DNA of 64,000 nucleotides from the NCBI RefSeq assembly GCF_003268025.1, contig NZ_QLUW01000001.1:1054001-1118000 (forward strand), given 5' to 3'. Shown piece after piece: positions 52,532-60,702 of the stretch; the first letter of the stretch is position 1; every line of letters begins with the position of its first letter. The position numbers and the translations under genes were made by a program. This stretch comes from Paenibacillus montanisoli (GTDB lineage: Bacteria; Bacillota; Bacilli; Paenibacillales; Paenibacillaceae). A model generated the notes under the pieces. That model did not search any database. It had not been told where the DNA came from and saw only the letters and a program-made list of their open reading frames with translations.

Positions 52532-53368
52532 ATGAAGGAAATGAACGTAAACGGGATCATTCTGGATCTTATCGATAAGGGCTGCCTTCATCCGGCATCC
52601 AAATTAAAGGATCAAATGAACGGTACGACCGAGGGAAGAGTGTACTTAATCACGGTTGATGATGTACCTTGTTACGTCCTGAAGGCAGAGGATCCGCAAT
52701 ATTTGGCCGAGGTCGGGCAATTTCACGGCCTATACGCGGAAAGTCCGCTGCTGCCGAAGCTCCATTATCTCGCACCGGACCGGTCTTTCATCATCTATGA
52801 GTTCGTAGCCGGAACGATCGGGGATGCGCGCGGGACGAAGAAGGAATGGATGAAGAAATTGACGGTGGACTTGCTTAATCATTACCGGACGTTCGAGCGG
52901 CCGGATTCGTCAGAAGCATGGAGCGGCATGATCTTGGATGGTTTGCATTATGCAAAAAACGAGATTGGCGACCGGCTCGCCGAATCGGACTACGAACTTG
53001 TTAAATCCTTCGCGCTTGAGCGCCTAAGCAGCGGCCGGGGGCGAAGCGTGCTTCTTCACGGCGACTGCGGCGTCCACAATTTCGTATTCGACAAAGGCGC
53101 GCTGAAAGGCGTAATCGACCCTCAGCCGATGACGGGTCCGATGCTTTACGATTTCATTTTCGCCTTCGTATCTTCGCCGGATGATTTGAATCTGGAAACG
53201 CTGCTTCCGGCATTCGAACTGCTGCAGCATGAGCCGCTAGAGCAAGCGGAGCTCGTCCGGGAGGTTATGATCAGGCTTTATCACCGGATCGCGGTCTGCC
53301 TGCTTCACCACCCGCATGATTTGCCGGCGTATTTGCAGGCATGGCCATATTGGAAGGCGCTTGTTTGA
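52532..53368 (+). CDS. Phosphotransferase-family (APH-like) protein, second copy
   Basis: A 278-residue kinase-like protein with VLLHGDCGVHNFVFDKG, the catalytic loop with Asp and Asn, and LKGVIDPQPMTGPMLYDF holding the metal Asp. N-lobe segment RVYLITVDDVPCYVLKAE. Small-molecule kinase of unknown substrate. GGAAGGA lies 11 bases before ATG 52532. The last codons overlap the -35 box of the MarR promoter. Confidence 0.82.
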   Translation: MKEMNVNGIILDLIDKGCLHPASKLKDQMNGTTEGRVYLITVDDVPCYVLKAEDPQYLAEVGQFHGLYAESPLLPKLHYLAPDRSFIIYEFVAGTIGDARGTKKEWMKKLTVDLLNHYRTFERPDSSEAWSGMILDGLHYAKNEIGDRLAESDYELVKSFALERLSSGRGRSVLLHGDCGVHNFVFDKGALKGVIDPQPMTGPMLYDFIFAFVSSPDDLNLETLLPAFELLQHEPLEQAELVREVMIRLYHRIAVCLLHHPHDLPAYLQAWPYWKALV

Positions 53369-53406
53369 CATGTAACGACGATTTGAATATAGTTGTTATA
53401 GCAACT
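53365..53406 (+). promoter_or_regulatory. Promoter and MarR-type operator before the MarR/MFS pair
   Basis: TTGACA (53365-53370), 17-base spacer, TATAGT (53388-53393). An imperfect palindrome AGTTGTTATAGCAACT (53391-53406) overlaps the -10 box. A bound MarR protein would block the promoter, suggesting autoregulation of the marR-MFS pair. Confidence 0.75.
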
Positions 53407-53422
53407 AAATTCATTCGCGGCG

Positions 53423-53905
53423 GTGAATCGTAACGTGTCCATTCAAGAAAGGCCTCCGTTTCAATCGGCCGGTTTTGCGATAGGGCTTGCTTATCGTAAG
53501 CTTTCGGCCTTGCTGCAGCAGCGGCTCGGCGAATATGACATTACGACGGAGCAGTGGTCGGTGCTTAACCAGGTCTACCGGACTCCGGGCATGATCCAGA
53601 AGGACATCGCGGATCGGGTAGGCAAGGATAAGCCTACAACGACGCGCATCCTGGATCTGCTCGAACGCAAAGGGCTCGTTCTTAAACAAGCGGGTCAACA
53701 GGACCGCCGTTCGTTTCTTGTCTTCTGCACGGAGCAAGGAGCGTCGGCGATGCGGGAAACGGCGCCGATCGAGGAGAGCGTAACCGCTGACGTCCGAGCC
53801 TGCATGTCAGACGAGGAATATGCGCTATTCATGAATCTTCTCATGCGCGTGCACCTGCATGCGAGCGAACGGCTCACCGCCGGCGAATCGCATCGGAGAT
53901 CATGA
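53423..53905 (+). CDS. MarR-family transcriptional regulator
   Basis: A 160-residue winged-helix regulator: YDITTEQWSVLNQVYR, GMIQKDIADRVGKDKPTTTRIL (recognition helix) and RKGLVLKQAGQQDRRS with the wing DxR. GTG 53423 or GTG 53435 may be the start. A palindrome overlaps its promoter. It ends next to an MFS exporter and probably regulates it; an unknown antimicrobial or phenolic ligand would be typical. Confidence 0.88.
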   Translation: MNRNVSIQERPPFQSAGFAIGLAYRKLSALLQQRLGEYDITTEQWSVLNQVYRTPGMIQKDIADRVGKDKPTTTRILDLLERKGLVLKQAGQQDRRSFLVFCTEQGASAMRETAPIEESVTADVRACMSDEEYALFMNLLMRVHLHASERLTAGESHRRS

Positions 53906-53906
53906 C

Positions 53907-55127
53907 ATGATGGATAATAAAGCTAAATTATGGACCGTATCGTTCGTATCGCTTACGGTCTGTTCGTTTCTCTTGTTTCTCAATTTGCAAATGCTGCTGT
54001 CTTCCTTTCCGGCTTATGTAAAGAATGAATTTCATGCCGGAGATTTGCTGGTCAGCTTAGTGACGAGCGTATTTGCGCTGGCTGCGATTGTGACCCGTTT
54101 CTTAACCGCGTTGCTCATGCGGAAACTGCCGCGCGGCCTGCTGCTCATGGCCGGCCTGGCAATTGCGCTGATCTCGACCGGTCTCTACGCGCTTGCCGGT
54201 TCCGTCCATTCGCTGCTTGCCTTGCGTGTCCTCTACGGCATCGGGTTCGGAATGTCGAGCACGATTTTACCGACGCTCGTATCGCAGATTATTCCGGTCC
54301 GCCGGATGGGCGAAGGAATCGGCTATTTCGGCCTATCCACGAGCCTTGCCATGTCGGTCGGACCGACCATCGGACTGAACGTCATGAAGCATGCCGGATT
54401 CGGTACGTTGGGCATGCTCGGAACAGCCGTTCTTTCGCTCGCTTTCCCGATTCTGCTGCTTACCCGGGCTTCTTCCGCTTCGAAGACGGCGCAGCCGCAG
54501 CTGCAGGGGACTGCCAACAGCGCAGATAACGGTAAGCGCAGCCGGTTCAATCGCAGCTTGCTGCTGCCGATTCTGCTGAACGTGCTGCTTGCGATCACTT
54601 ATAGCGGCTTGCTCAGCTTCCTCGCGTTGTTCGGCGAATTTGCGCATGTGGAGCAGGTCGGGCTGTTCTTCTTATTCAACGCGATAACCATAATAGCGGT
54701 GCGTCCGGTTTCCGGCCGCATCTTCGACCGCAGTGGGCATGCAGCCGTCCTTATACCGGCCGCGGTGCTTGTCGTCGTTAGCATGGCACTGCTTTCCTTC
54801 ACCCATTCCATGCCGCTTCTGATTGTGTCGGCCCTATGCTACGGAACCGGCTTCGGCGCCATCCAGCCGACCATACAAGCATGGATGCTGCGCTCGTCCG
54901 CGCCGGAGCAGTACGGCCTGACGAACAGCATGTTCTACAATTCAACGGATTTCGGCGTCGCGATCGGCGCGCTCCTTCTTGGCGCCATCGCCTCTTTGAC
55001 CGATTATGCGGTCATGTATCGTTTTTCGGCTTTGTGCATGGGCGTCTTTTTCGCCATCATTGTCTTGAAGCACTTGTCGCTCCGAGCGGCCGGGAGCCGG
55101 AAGCAGGTTGAATCGGTACGGTATTAA
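53907..55127 (+). CDS. MFS exporter
   Basis: A 406-residue transporter with about 12 membrane helices. The MFS loop is FLTALLMRKLPRGLLLMAG after helix 2, and the family arginine region is LRVLYGIGFGMSSTILPTLV. ATG 53907 follows the marR stop by 1 base with GGAG about 9 bases before it. Likely a drug or metabolite exporter under control of the adjacent MarR protein. Confidence 0.88.
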   Translation: MMDNKAKLWTVSFVSLTVCSFLLFLNLQMLLSSFPAYVKNEFHAGDLLVSLVTSVFALAAIVTRFLTALLMRKLPRGLLLMAGLAIALISTGLYALAGSVHSLLALRVLYGIGFGMSSTILPTLVSQIIPVRRMGEGIGYFGLSTSLAMSVGPTIGLNVMKHAGFGTLGMLGTAVLSLAFPILLLTRASSASKTAQPQLQGTANSADNGKRSRFNRSLLLPILLNVLLAITYSGLLSFLALFGEFAHVEQVGLFFLFNAITIIAVRPVSGRIFDRSGHAAVLIPAAVLVVVSMALLSFTHSMPLLIVSALCYGTGFGAIQPTIQAWMLRSSAPEQYGLTNSMFYNSTDFGVAIGALLLGAIASLTDYAVMYRFSALCMGVFFAIIVLKHLSLRAAGSRKQVESVRY

Positions 55128-55196
55128 GACGGATTCGGATATGTTATCATTTACCATATGGATACCGAATCGATTTGCATCGGAGGAGAAGAGAAG

Positions 55197-55583
55197 ATGA
55201 AGGGACGAGCATCGATCGCACCTTGGATTGCGGTTCCTCATGCCGAGGAAGCGCTGCGATTTTATAAAGCGGCATTCGGCGCCGCCGAGCTGTACCGGCT
55301 CGAAGAAGAGGAAGGCAAAGCGGTCATCGCGGAGCTATCCGTGCGTGGCGCGGGCTTCTGGATTCAGGAGGATCCGGAGGCGAGTGAGGCGAGCCAGAAA
55401 CCGGACGCAAAAGGAGCGGTTCGGATGATCCTTACGGTGGACGATCCGGATTCGCTGTTTGACCAGGCTGTCGCGGCCGGAGCAACCGTGGTTGTGCCCG
55501 TCAATGAAGGCTACGGCTGGCGGATTGGGCGTATCGCCGATCCTTTCGGCCACCACTGGGAAATCGGGAAGCGGCTCTCATAA
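55197..55583 (+). CDS. VOC-family (glyoxalase/PhnB-like) protein
   Basis: A 128-residue protein of the vicinal oxygen chelate fold: IAPWIAVPHAEEALRFYKAAFGA, then ILTVDDPDSLFDQAVAAGA and RIADPFGHHWEIGKRL, in the pattern of PhnB-like proteins. GGAGGAGAAGAG precedes ATG 55197. Function unknown. A terminator follows. Confidence 0.88.
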   Translation: MKGRASIAPWIAVPHAEEALRFYKAAFGAAELYRLEEEEGKAVIAELSVRGAGFWIQEDPEASEASQKPDAKGAVRMILTVDDPDSLFDQAVAAGATVVVPVNEGYGWRIGRIADPFGHHWEIGKRLS

Positions 55584-55590
55584 CGGAACA

Positions 55591-55640
55591 AGCGGAAGGC
55601 CAAGCAACTTGAAAAAAGGGCTTGGCCTTCGCTTTTTCGC
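55591..55640 (+). terminator. Terminator after the VOC gene
   Basis: Arms GCGGAAGGCCAAGC / GCTTGGCCTTCGC with a loop of about 14 bases, then TTTTTCGC. Confidence 0.8.
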
Positions 55641-55642
55641 TA

Positions 55643-55671
55643 TTTACAAACCGATGGTCGGTTTGTATAAT
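55643..55671 (+). promoter_or_regulatory. TetR operator overlapping a strong promoter
   Basis: TTTACA (55643-55648), 17 bases, TATAAT (55666-55671). The spacer is covered by the perfect inverted repeat TACAAACCGA-TGG-TCGGTTTGTA (55645-55667). The next gene encodes a TetR protein, so autorepression is likely. Confidence 0.88.
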
Positions 55672-55696
55672 AAAAGCAGCAAGGGAGGTTTTTCCA

Positions 55697-56293
55697 ATGA
55701 AGCAAGAAGAACGCCGGGAGCAAACGACACGGCTATTGCTGCAGACGACGAAGAAGCTCATCCTCGAGAAGGGCTGCGCATCGCTAACTTTGAAGGACAT
55801 CATGGAGCGGTCGGAGCTTTCGAAAGGAGCGATATTCCACTATGTGAAGAGCAAGGATGAGCTGTTTGCCTGGGTGCTGCAGGAACGGCTCGAGGAAACG
55901 AACAAACGGTTCATGAACGAGGTGGGACAGGAGAAGCGCGCGTTTGACGGACCGATGGACAGCATCGCGGCGAACTTCCATACGCTGGAGGACCCGGAGG
56001 ATGTGACGAACAAGGTGTTTGTTTATCTGCTTGGCAAGGAAGAGGAGCCTGCGGTTAGGCAGGCGCTGAACCAGTTCTATGAACGGTCGGTTCTCCTGGC
56101 ACGAGGCTGGATTGCCGCAGGTCAGGAACACGGCGTTATCCCGGAGACGGTGAATGCGGACAGCACGGCGGAGATGTTCGTCCTGATTTCGTTCGGCCTC
56201 CGCATACGCTCCACGTTCTCGATCTTAAGCGCCAGCTTCACGGCAAAACAGTTTACGTCTTTCATCACCGGAAGCTTGCATTCAACACCATAA
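55697..56293 (+). CDS. TetR-family transcriptional regulator
   Basis: A 198-residue repressor with LILEKGCASLTLKDIMERSELSKGAIFHYVKSKDELF (short marks: LTLKDIMERSELSKGAIFHY). ATG 55697 has AAGGGAGG upstream. The palindrome 55645-55667 is probably its operator. The next gene, 19 bases on, codes a DoxX-type membrane protein, so this is a regulator/target pair. Confidence 0.92.
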   Translation: MKQEERREQTTRLLLQTTKKLILEKGCASLTLKDIMERSELSKGAIFHYVKSKDELFAWVLQERLEETNKRFMNEVGQEKRAFDGPMDSIAANFHTLEDPEDVTNKVFVYLLGKEEEPAVRQALNQFYERSVLLARGWIAAGQEHGVIPETVNADSTAEMFVLISFGLRIRSTFSILSASFTAKQFTSFITGSLHSTP

Positions 56294-56312
56294 AGGGAGG
56301 GCATTGTTAAGG

Positions 56313-56756
56313 ATGGCACCTTTAATCGCATTGATTGGCTCGTGGCTTGTGTTTCGTCTCGCCGGCTTGCTCGGCTTGTCTTATTTCGATGGGTGGCAGC
56401 ATCCTCTCCAGGCGGCGGTAGCCGTAATGCTGCTGCTGACCGCGTCGGCGCACTTCGGCAGCAGAAGGACGGATCTTGTCCGCATGGTACCCGAATCGCT
56501 GCCGCGGCGGGAAGCGATCGTATCCGTTACCGGCTTGCTTGAACTGGCGGGAGCGGTCGGCATTCTCATTCCCGTCTCCGCTCCCGCCGCATCCATCTGT
56601 TTGGCCGTGCTTTTCATCGCGATGTTCCCGGCCAATGTCCGCGCGGCCAGGGAGAAGCTGACGATTGGCGGCAGTCCCGTTCCGTCGCTGCCGGTTCGGA
56701 CCGTTCTTCAGCTTCTCTTCATCGCAGCCGCGTTAGCCGCGTCGCCAATTTTGTAG
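56313..56756 (+). CDS. DoxX-like membrane protein
   Basis: A 147-residue protein with about four hydrophobic segments and PESLPRREAIVSVTGLLELAGAVG, the DoxX/DUF pattern in which a membrane protein has LELAGAxG in the middle. AAAGGGAGG stands 11 bases before ATG 56313. A TTG at 56304 is closer to it. Function unknown; it is probably controlled by the TetR protein before it. Confidence 0.75.
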   Translation: MAPLIALIGSWLVFRLAGLLGLSYFDGWQHPLQAAVAVMLLLTASAHFGSRRTDLVRMVPESLPRREAIVSVTGLLELAGAVGILIPVSAPAASICLAVLFIAMFPANVRAAREKLTIGGSPVPSLPVRTVLQLLFIAAALAASPIL

Positions 56757-56766
56757 GGAACCGGCG

Positions 56767-57561
56767 CTAGAAGCGCCAGCCGTTTCCAATGAATTGGCGT
56801 TTCTGGTTCGGGAAGCCATAGCCGGAGCCGACACCCTCTGATACGCCTTGAACCGCCTGCTTCGAGCCGACACCTTCTGATACGCCTTGAACCGCCTGCT
56901 TCGAGCCGACACCTTCTGATACGCCTTGAACCGCCTGCTTCGAGCCGACACCTTCTGATACGCCTTGAACCGCCTGTTTCGAGCCGACACCTTCTGATAC
57001 GCCTTGAACCGCTTGTGCCCCAGGCTGATTGCAGTTCGCAGGCGGACCGATGAAGACCGTTTGCGTGATCGGGGCGAGCGTGTCTTTCACTTTGGCTTCG
57101 TTCAAACAATAGGTATGCGCAAGTATATCCGCCGGCGTCAGCCGCAGCAGGTCGGAGCCGCCGATGAATTGCGGTACAGGCGCGTCGAATATGGCGAGCA
57201 GATGGGTGTTGTCTGCGGTGGCTGCCTCATAGTGCCACCAGCCGTGCGGCACGTTGCCCACTTGACCGGGTTGCAGCGGGAAGTGAAGCAGCTCATTCGT
57301 AAACGGATTGATGATCGAGAGGACGATGGAGCCGGAGATCACGTAGATCAGCTCGGCTGCATTTTGATGATAGTGAGGCTCGACAATATTGCCTTTGCTC
57401 ATGTAAATGTCGAGCAGCGACACGTCGACCAGCGTGTTTAGTTCTTGGTTGGAAAGCGTATTGATATAATTGAGGGCATCTTTTTTGAACGTCGTATTAT
57501 TATTTACGTTGTACGTGAATTGGACATTTCGCGATGTGTAGTCCATATATGAAACCGTCAT
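56767..57561 (-). CDS. Cupin protein with a 13-residue repeat tail
   Basis: A 264-residue protein. Residues about 1-180 form one cupin domain with EPHYHQNAAELIYV (HxH-x4-E) and VGNVPHGWWHYE (His), a complete metal set of the oxalate decarboxylase/germin type. After QPGAQAVQ come five near-identical 13-residue units QAVQGVSEGVGSK, then a GYGFPNQKRQFIGNGWRF end. AGGGAGAACC precedes ATG 57561 on the minus strand. Proteins of this kind occur in spore coats of Bacillaceae. An enzyme role is possible but unproved. Confidence 0.82.
   Translation of the reverse strand: MTVSYMDYTSRNVQFTYNVNNNTTFKKDALNYINTLSNQELNTLVDVSLLDIYMSKGNIVEPHYHQNAAELIYVISGSIVLSIINPFTNELLHFPLQPGQVGNVPHGWWHYEAATADNTHLLAIFDAPVPQFIGGSDLLRLTPADILAHTYCLNEAKVKDTLAPITQTVFIGPPANCNQPGAQAVQGVSEGVGSKQAVQGVSEGVGSKQAVQGVSEGVGSKQAVQGVSEGVGSKQAVQGVSEGVGSGYGFPNQKRQFIGNGWRF
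56825..57019 (-). repeat. Five tandem 39-bp repeats inside the cupin gene
   Basis: Units start at 56825, 56864, 56903, 56942 and 56981, each 39 bases, so the reading frame is kept. Each codes the 13 residues QAVQGVSEGVGSK. The middle units differ by only one or two bases, so the array is recent or being homogenised. Confidence 0.93.
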
Positions 57562-57870
57562 GGTTCTCCCTGCTTTCTGATCGTAGAGTAGGCGCATGGC
57601 ATGGGTTATGTTATGACGGTTGCGGGAAGAACGTGTTTCCCTAGCCGGTGAATTCGTTCGAAAGTCGGTTTCACCGACTCTCGGCAGCATTTTAGCGCGG
57701 ATTCGCTTAGGGAGAGTCGGTTATTCCGACTCTAAGTTCACAAGTGAGCATTCAAGCAACCTTCCCACCTTCTGAGAAAACACGCCGGCTCAGGCGTGTT
57801 ATTTTTGCGTTATGGCTGCGAGCGTTGTATTGTAAAACGAGATGTTGAAGCACGGGGAAGGTGTTCATTC
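57562..57870. other. Non-coding gap with three hairpins
   Basis: About 309 bases between two divergent genes without a supported gene. Three hairpins are visible: AGTCGGT / ACCGACT (57663-57679), AGAGTCGG / CCGACTCT (57713-57733) and AACACGCC / GGCGTGTT (57779-57800) before TTTTTG. The first two share the AGTCGG stem. No clear promoter was identified. Confidence 0.6.
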
Positions 57871-58959
57871 ATGTGGAGGACATTAACGGCGGCCTTAATC
57901 GGAGGTATCGCATTCAAGCTGATGCATGCGCCGGTGCCGTGGCTGCTTGGCCCGATGATCGCCGTCTTGATTGGATCGGGCGTACTTGGCGGCACGTTAC
58001 GCTGGCCGACGCAGCTCAGAAATGCAGGCATGATCATTGTCGGTTATACGATCGGGCTATCGATGACCAGAGAGGCACTGAAGGAGATGTCGTATCAGCT
58101 GCCGACGATGCTGCTCATGATCGTATTGCTGTTGCTATTTTGTACGGGGATAGCTCTGCTGGTATCGAAGCTTTCCAAGCTCGACTTCAAAACCGCCCTG
58201 CTCGGCAGCGTGCCGGGAGGTTTAACGCAGATCATTGCGCTCGCGGAGGAATCCGAAGGGGTGAATTTGACGATTGTTACGGTGACGCAGGTGATCCGGC
58301 TGATGATGATTATCGTCTGCGTTCCGCTTATCGTGTTCAATCCGATCTTCGGTGCACCGCATCAGGACAGCGCTTCCGAGCTGCCGATGACGGCGGGCTT
58401 ATCGGCCGGATGGGGCGGCTTGTTCCCGGAGCTGCTGCCATTCGCCATAGCCAGCGTCGCATGCGCCGTCTTGGGCAGCCGGGTCCGGTTCCCGACGGCC
58501 TATCTGCTCGGGCCCGCGCTCATTACCGCCGTTTTGCAGCTTAGCGGCTTGCACGGTCCCGCGCTGCCCTCGCTTCTTATTGATGCCGCCCAGCTGATGA
58601 TCGGCGCATACGTAGGGCTGCTGCTCAAGCCGCAGGAGCTGACGAACAAGCTAAGAACGATCACCCTTGCGATCGGCAGCGGGGCGCTGCTGCTAGCGGG
58701 CTCGTGTGCGTTCGCCGCTTTGCTGACGAAGCTGCAGCCGGTTTCGGTTCCGACCGCGCTGCTCAGCCTAGCGCCTGGGGGGATGGACCAAATGGGCATC
58801 ATCGCGCATGAGATCGATGCCGATCTGTCGATGGTGGCGGGGTACCAGCTGTTCCGCACGTTTTTCATATTTTTCGCGGTGCCGCCGCTGCTCCGCCTGT
58901 TGTTCTCCTATTCTCGGACAAAGGCCGAGAAAGCGCGCCGCGCTGCAGAAGACCATTAA
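57871..58959 (+). CDS. AbrB-family membrane protein (PF05145 type)
   Basis: A 362-residue integral membrane protein built of two similar halves, each with ALIGGIAFKL / LLGPMIAVLIG and LLGSVPGGLTQIIALAEES / LLSLAPGGMDQMGIIAHEI segments: the repeated PGG(L/M)xQ motif is typical of the family. The name AbrB (putative ammonia monooxygenase) is historical; function unknown, perhaps transport. ATG 57871 has GGGGAAGG upstream. It is convergent with oxdC-like gene and separated by copy B of the dispersed repeat. Confidence 0.85.
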   Translation: MWRTLTAALIGGIAFKLMHAPVPWLLGPMIAVLIGSGVLGGTLRWPTQLRNAGMIIVGYTIGLSMTREALKEMSYQLPTMLLMIVLLLLFCTGIALLVSKLSKLDFKTALLGSVPGGLTQIIALAEESEGVNLTIVTVTQVIRLMMIIVCVPLIVFNPIFGAPHQDSASELPMTAGLSAGWGGLFPELLPFAIASVACAVLGSRVRFPTAYLLGPALITAVLQLSGLHGPALPSLLIDAAQLMIGAYVGLLLKPQELTNKLRTITLAIGSGALLLAGSCAFAALLTKLQPVSVPTALLSLAPGGMDQMGIIAHEIDADLSMVAGYQLFRTFFIFFAVPPLLRLLFSYSRTKAEKARRAAEDH

Positions 58960-58961
58960 AA

Positions 58962-58987
58962 AAGGGAGCGCTGGCAAGCGCTCCCTT
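58962..58987. terminator. Terminator hairpin, left copy
   Basis: Arms AAGGGAGCGCT / AGCGCTCCCTT with loop GGCA. On the minus strand it is followed by TTTT; on plus no T-run follows. A near-identical hairpin lies at 59297-59322, and copy B of the dispersed repeat is in between. Confidence 0.8.
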
Positions 58988-58988
58988 C

Positions 58989-59261
58989 AGGCAGTCGTAA
59001 AAGTTATTAGGATCAATCGGAATGCCACCAAACAAACGCTAACGGTTGCCACGCACGCTATTTAGCCTCAAAATGCCCCTTTTGAAAGGCTAACGGTTCT
59101 CAGATACGCTATTTGGCGTTTGGGGCAGCGAATTCTTCCGATTTGGGCCAAATAACGCCTATGGCGGCCGTTAGATTTTATGAAAGGGTATTTTTGTGCA
59201 AATAAGCACTGGAGCATCCGCTAGAATTTCAGGCGCCTTTCATGCTACAGTCGACAAGCCC
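58989..59261 (-). repeat. Dispersed intergenic repeat, copy B
   Basis: Reverse-oriented copy of the element at 17829-18206. Both share CGATTGATCCTAAT, GCAACCGTTAG, GGCGTTATTTGGCCCAAATC, GGAAGAATTCGCTGCCC and GGGCTTGT in the same order. The inner AACGGTT/AACCGTT inverted pairs are kept. About 105 bases present in copy A are missing. Its ends show GGCTTGTCGA on one side and TTACGACTGCC on the other, a possible imperfect terminal inverted repeat. Confidence 0.85.
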
Positions 59262-59296
59262 TCCAATAAAACGATGGCGGGATTCTTTACAATCTG

Positions 59297-59322
59297 AAGG
59301 GAGCGCCAGCAAGCGCTCCCTT
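59297..59322. terminator. Terminator hairpin, right copy
   Basis: Arms AAGGGAGCGC / GCGCTCCCTT with a 6-base loop, then GTTATTTT on the plus strand. It is the same hairpin as 58962-58987 with two differences. It lies just after the end of the minus-strand oxdC-like gene. Confidence 0.8.
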
Positions 59323-59323
59323 G

Positions 59324-60517
59324 TTATTTTGGATAATAAGTAAAGCCCGGGAATTTGACGACAGGCGACTCCTCCTTGCGGAGCGAATCGGTCACGGTGG
59401 ACCCGATATGGAGATTTTGTTCCACCAGGCTCCGCGGGGTCAGCGCCATCCACTGGTTCAAGGAGATATCCGCATACCGATCGCTTCGGAATATTTCCAG
59501 AAACCACAGCGGGCGGGTGCCCGTGTTCTGAATATAATGGCCGTTCGCAAACGGCACATACCCGACGTCGCCGGCTCTGTAATCGAACGTCCGCGCGGTT
59601 CCGTTCCCGGAGAAGACAGTCATTCTCCCTTGGCCGGTCAAGTAATACTGCCATTCATCGTTGTTGGGGTGCCAATGCAGCTCCCGCATGCCGCCGGGCT
59701 CGATTTCGACGAGCGCAGCCGCGATTGTTTTGGAGGCTGGAAAATTGGCGGAGTCCACGATTCTTACGCTCCCGCCCGATGTCCGGACCGGCGACTGGGC
59801 GAGCAGACGGTGCTTAAAGCTGTGCGGTACCGTGCCATTAGGGGATTGAACCTCATCGGAGGCGATCGGTCCGGGAATGCCGTTTTGGAACATATACACT
59901 TGCTCGCGCGGAATCGCGTTAAAGGCGCTCGGCGGCACGCCGAAGTTGGCGGACAGCACGTCCTTGGGCGTATGGGCAAGCCAATCGGAGATCGACAAGG
60001 TGTTCAAGTCGGAGAAGCTGCCGTCGTCAAAGACAAGCAGAAATTCGCAGCCTTCCTCCAACCCTTGTATGGAATGCGGCAGACCCGCAGGAAAATACCA
60101 CAGGTCGCCCGGGCCGACATCCGCGATAAAATTGCGTCCGTCCTGATCCATCGACGTAATTCGAGCGCCGCCCCAAATCATATACGCCCATTCCGCCTGC
60201 TGATGCCAATGCAGCTCCCGGACGCCGCCTGGCGTCAAGCTCATGTTAACGCCGGCGAGCGCGGTCGCAATCGGAAGGTCGCGCACCGTAATCTCTCTTG
60301 ACCAGCCACCATGACTTAAGACCATATGAGTGTCGGAGAAGGACATTTTCAAATTTGGCATAAGCCCCGCATCCGTCGGAGGCGGAACCAGCATATTCGG
60401 GTTTTCCATATCACGCATAATGTCGCGGGGACCTCGATCAAGTCCGCCGGCCCCATCGCTTCTGAGCGGCTGCGGAATAGGGATCGGCTTTTCGTTACCC
60501 GGAAAAGGATTTCGCAT
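59324..60517 (-). CDS. oxdC: Oxalate decarboxylase-like bicupin
   Basis: A 397-residue double-cupin protein. Site 1 ligands: His103, His105 and Glu109 in [10 protein letters not shown], and His148 in LPHSIQG. Site 2: His281, His283 and Glu288 in [11 protein letters not shown], and His327 in GHYIQ. Bacillus OxdC converts oxalate to formate and CO2 at the N-terminal Mn site, using Glu in a SENST lid. Here the lid reads SDLNT (residues 169-173), with Asp for Glu and Leu for Asn. That may change activity or favour oxidation. ATG 60517 is 10 bases after GGAGGG on the minus strand. The family is clear, exact reaction less so. Confidence 0.85.
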   Translation of the reverse strand: MRNPFPGNEKPIPIPQPLRSDGAGGLDRGPRDIMRDMENPNMLVPPPTDAGLMPNLKMSFSDTHMVLSHGGWSREITVRDLPIATALAGVNMSLTPGGVRELHWHQQAEWAYMIWGGARITSMDQDGRNFIADVGPGDLWYFPAGLPHSIQGLEEGCEFLLVFDDGSFSDLNTLSISDWLAHTPKDVLSANFGVPPSAFNAIPREQVYMFQNGIPGPIASDEVQSPNGTVPHSFKHRLLAQSPVRTSGGSVRIVDSANFPASKTIAAALVEIEPGGMRELHWHPNNDEWQYYLTGQGRMTVFSGNGTARTFDYRAGDVGYVPFANGHYIQNTGTRPLWFLEIFRSDRYADISLNQWMALTPRSLVEQNLHIGSTVTDSLRKEESPVVKFPGFTYYPK

Positions 60518-60702
60518 CGCAAGCATACCCTCCGTTTCATTGCATTGCTAGCTTATCCTTCAATCTATGAGAAACAGCCCGGCGCTAGAAGACCATTTCG
60601 CCCCTATCCATGACAGGATTCCCTGTTATTCCCACTGCTGCAGCGGTATCATTAAACTTGTCTATCCAAGCTTAAGTGAAGCAGAGGAGGAAGTCCTTTT
60701 CC

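Noticed and set aside
56825-57019. 39-bp repeats as CRISPR or intergenic satellite
   Set aside because: The units have no spacers and keep the reading frame of a cupin gene, coding 13 residues each.
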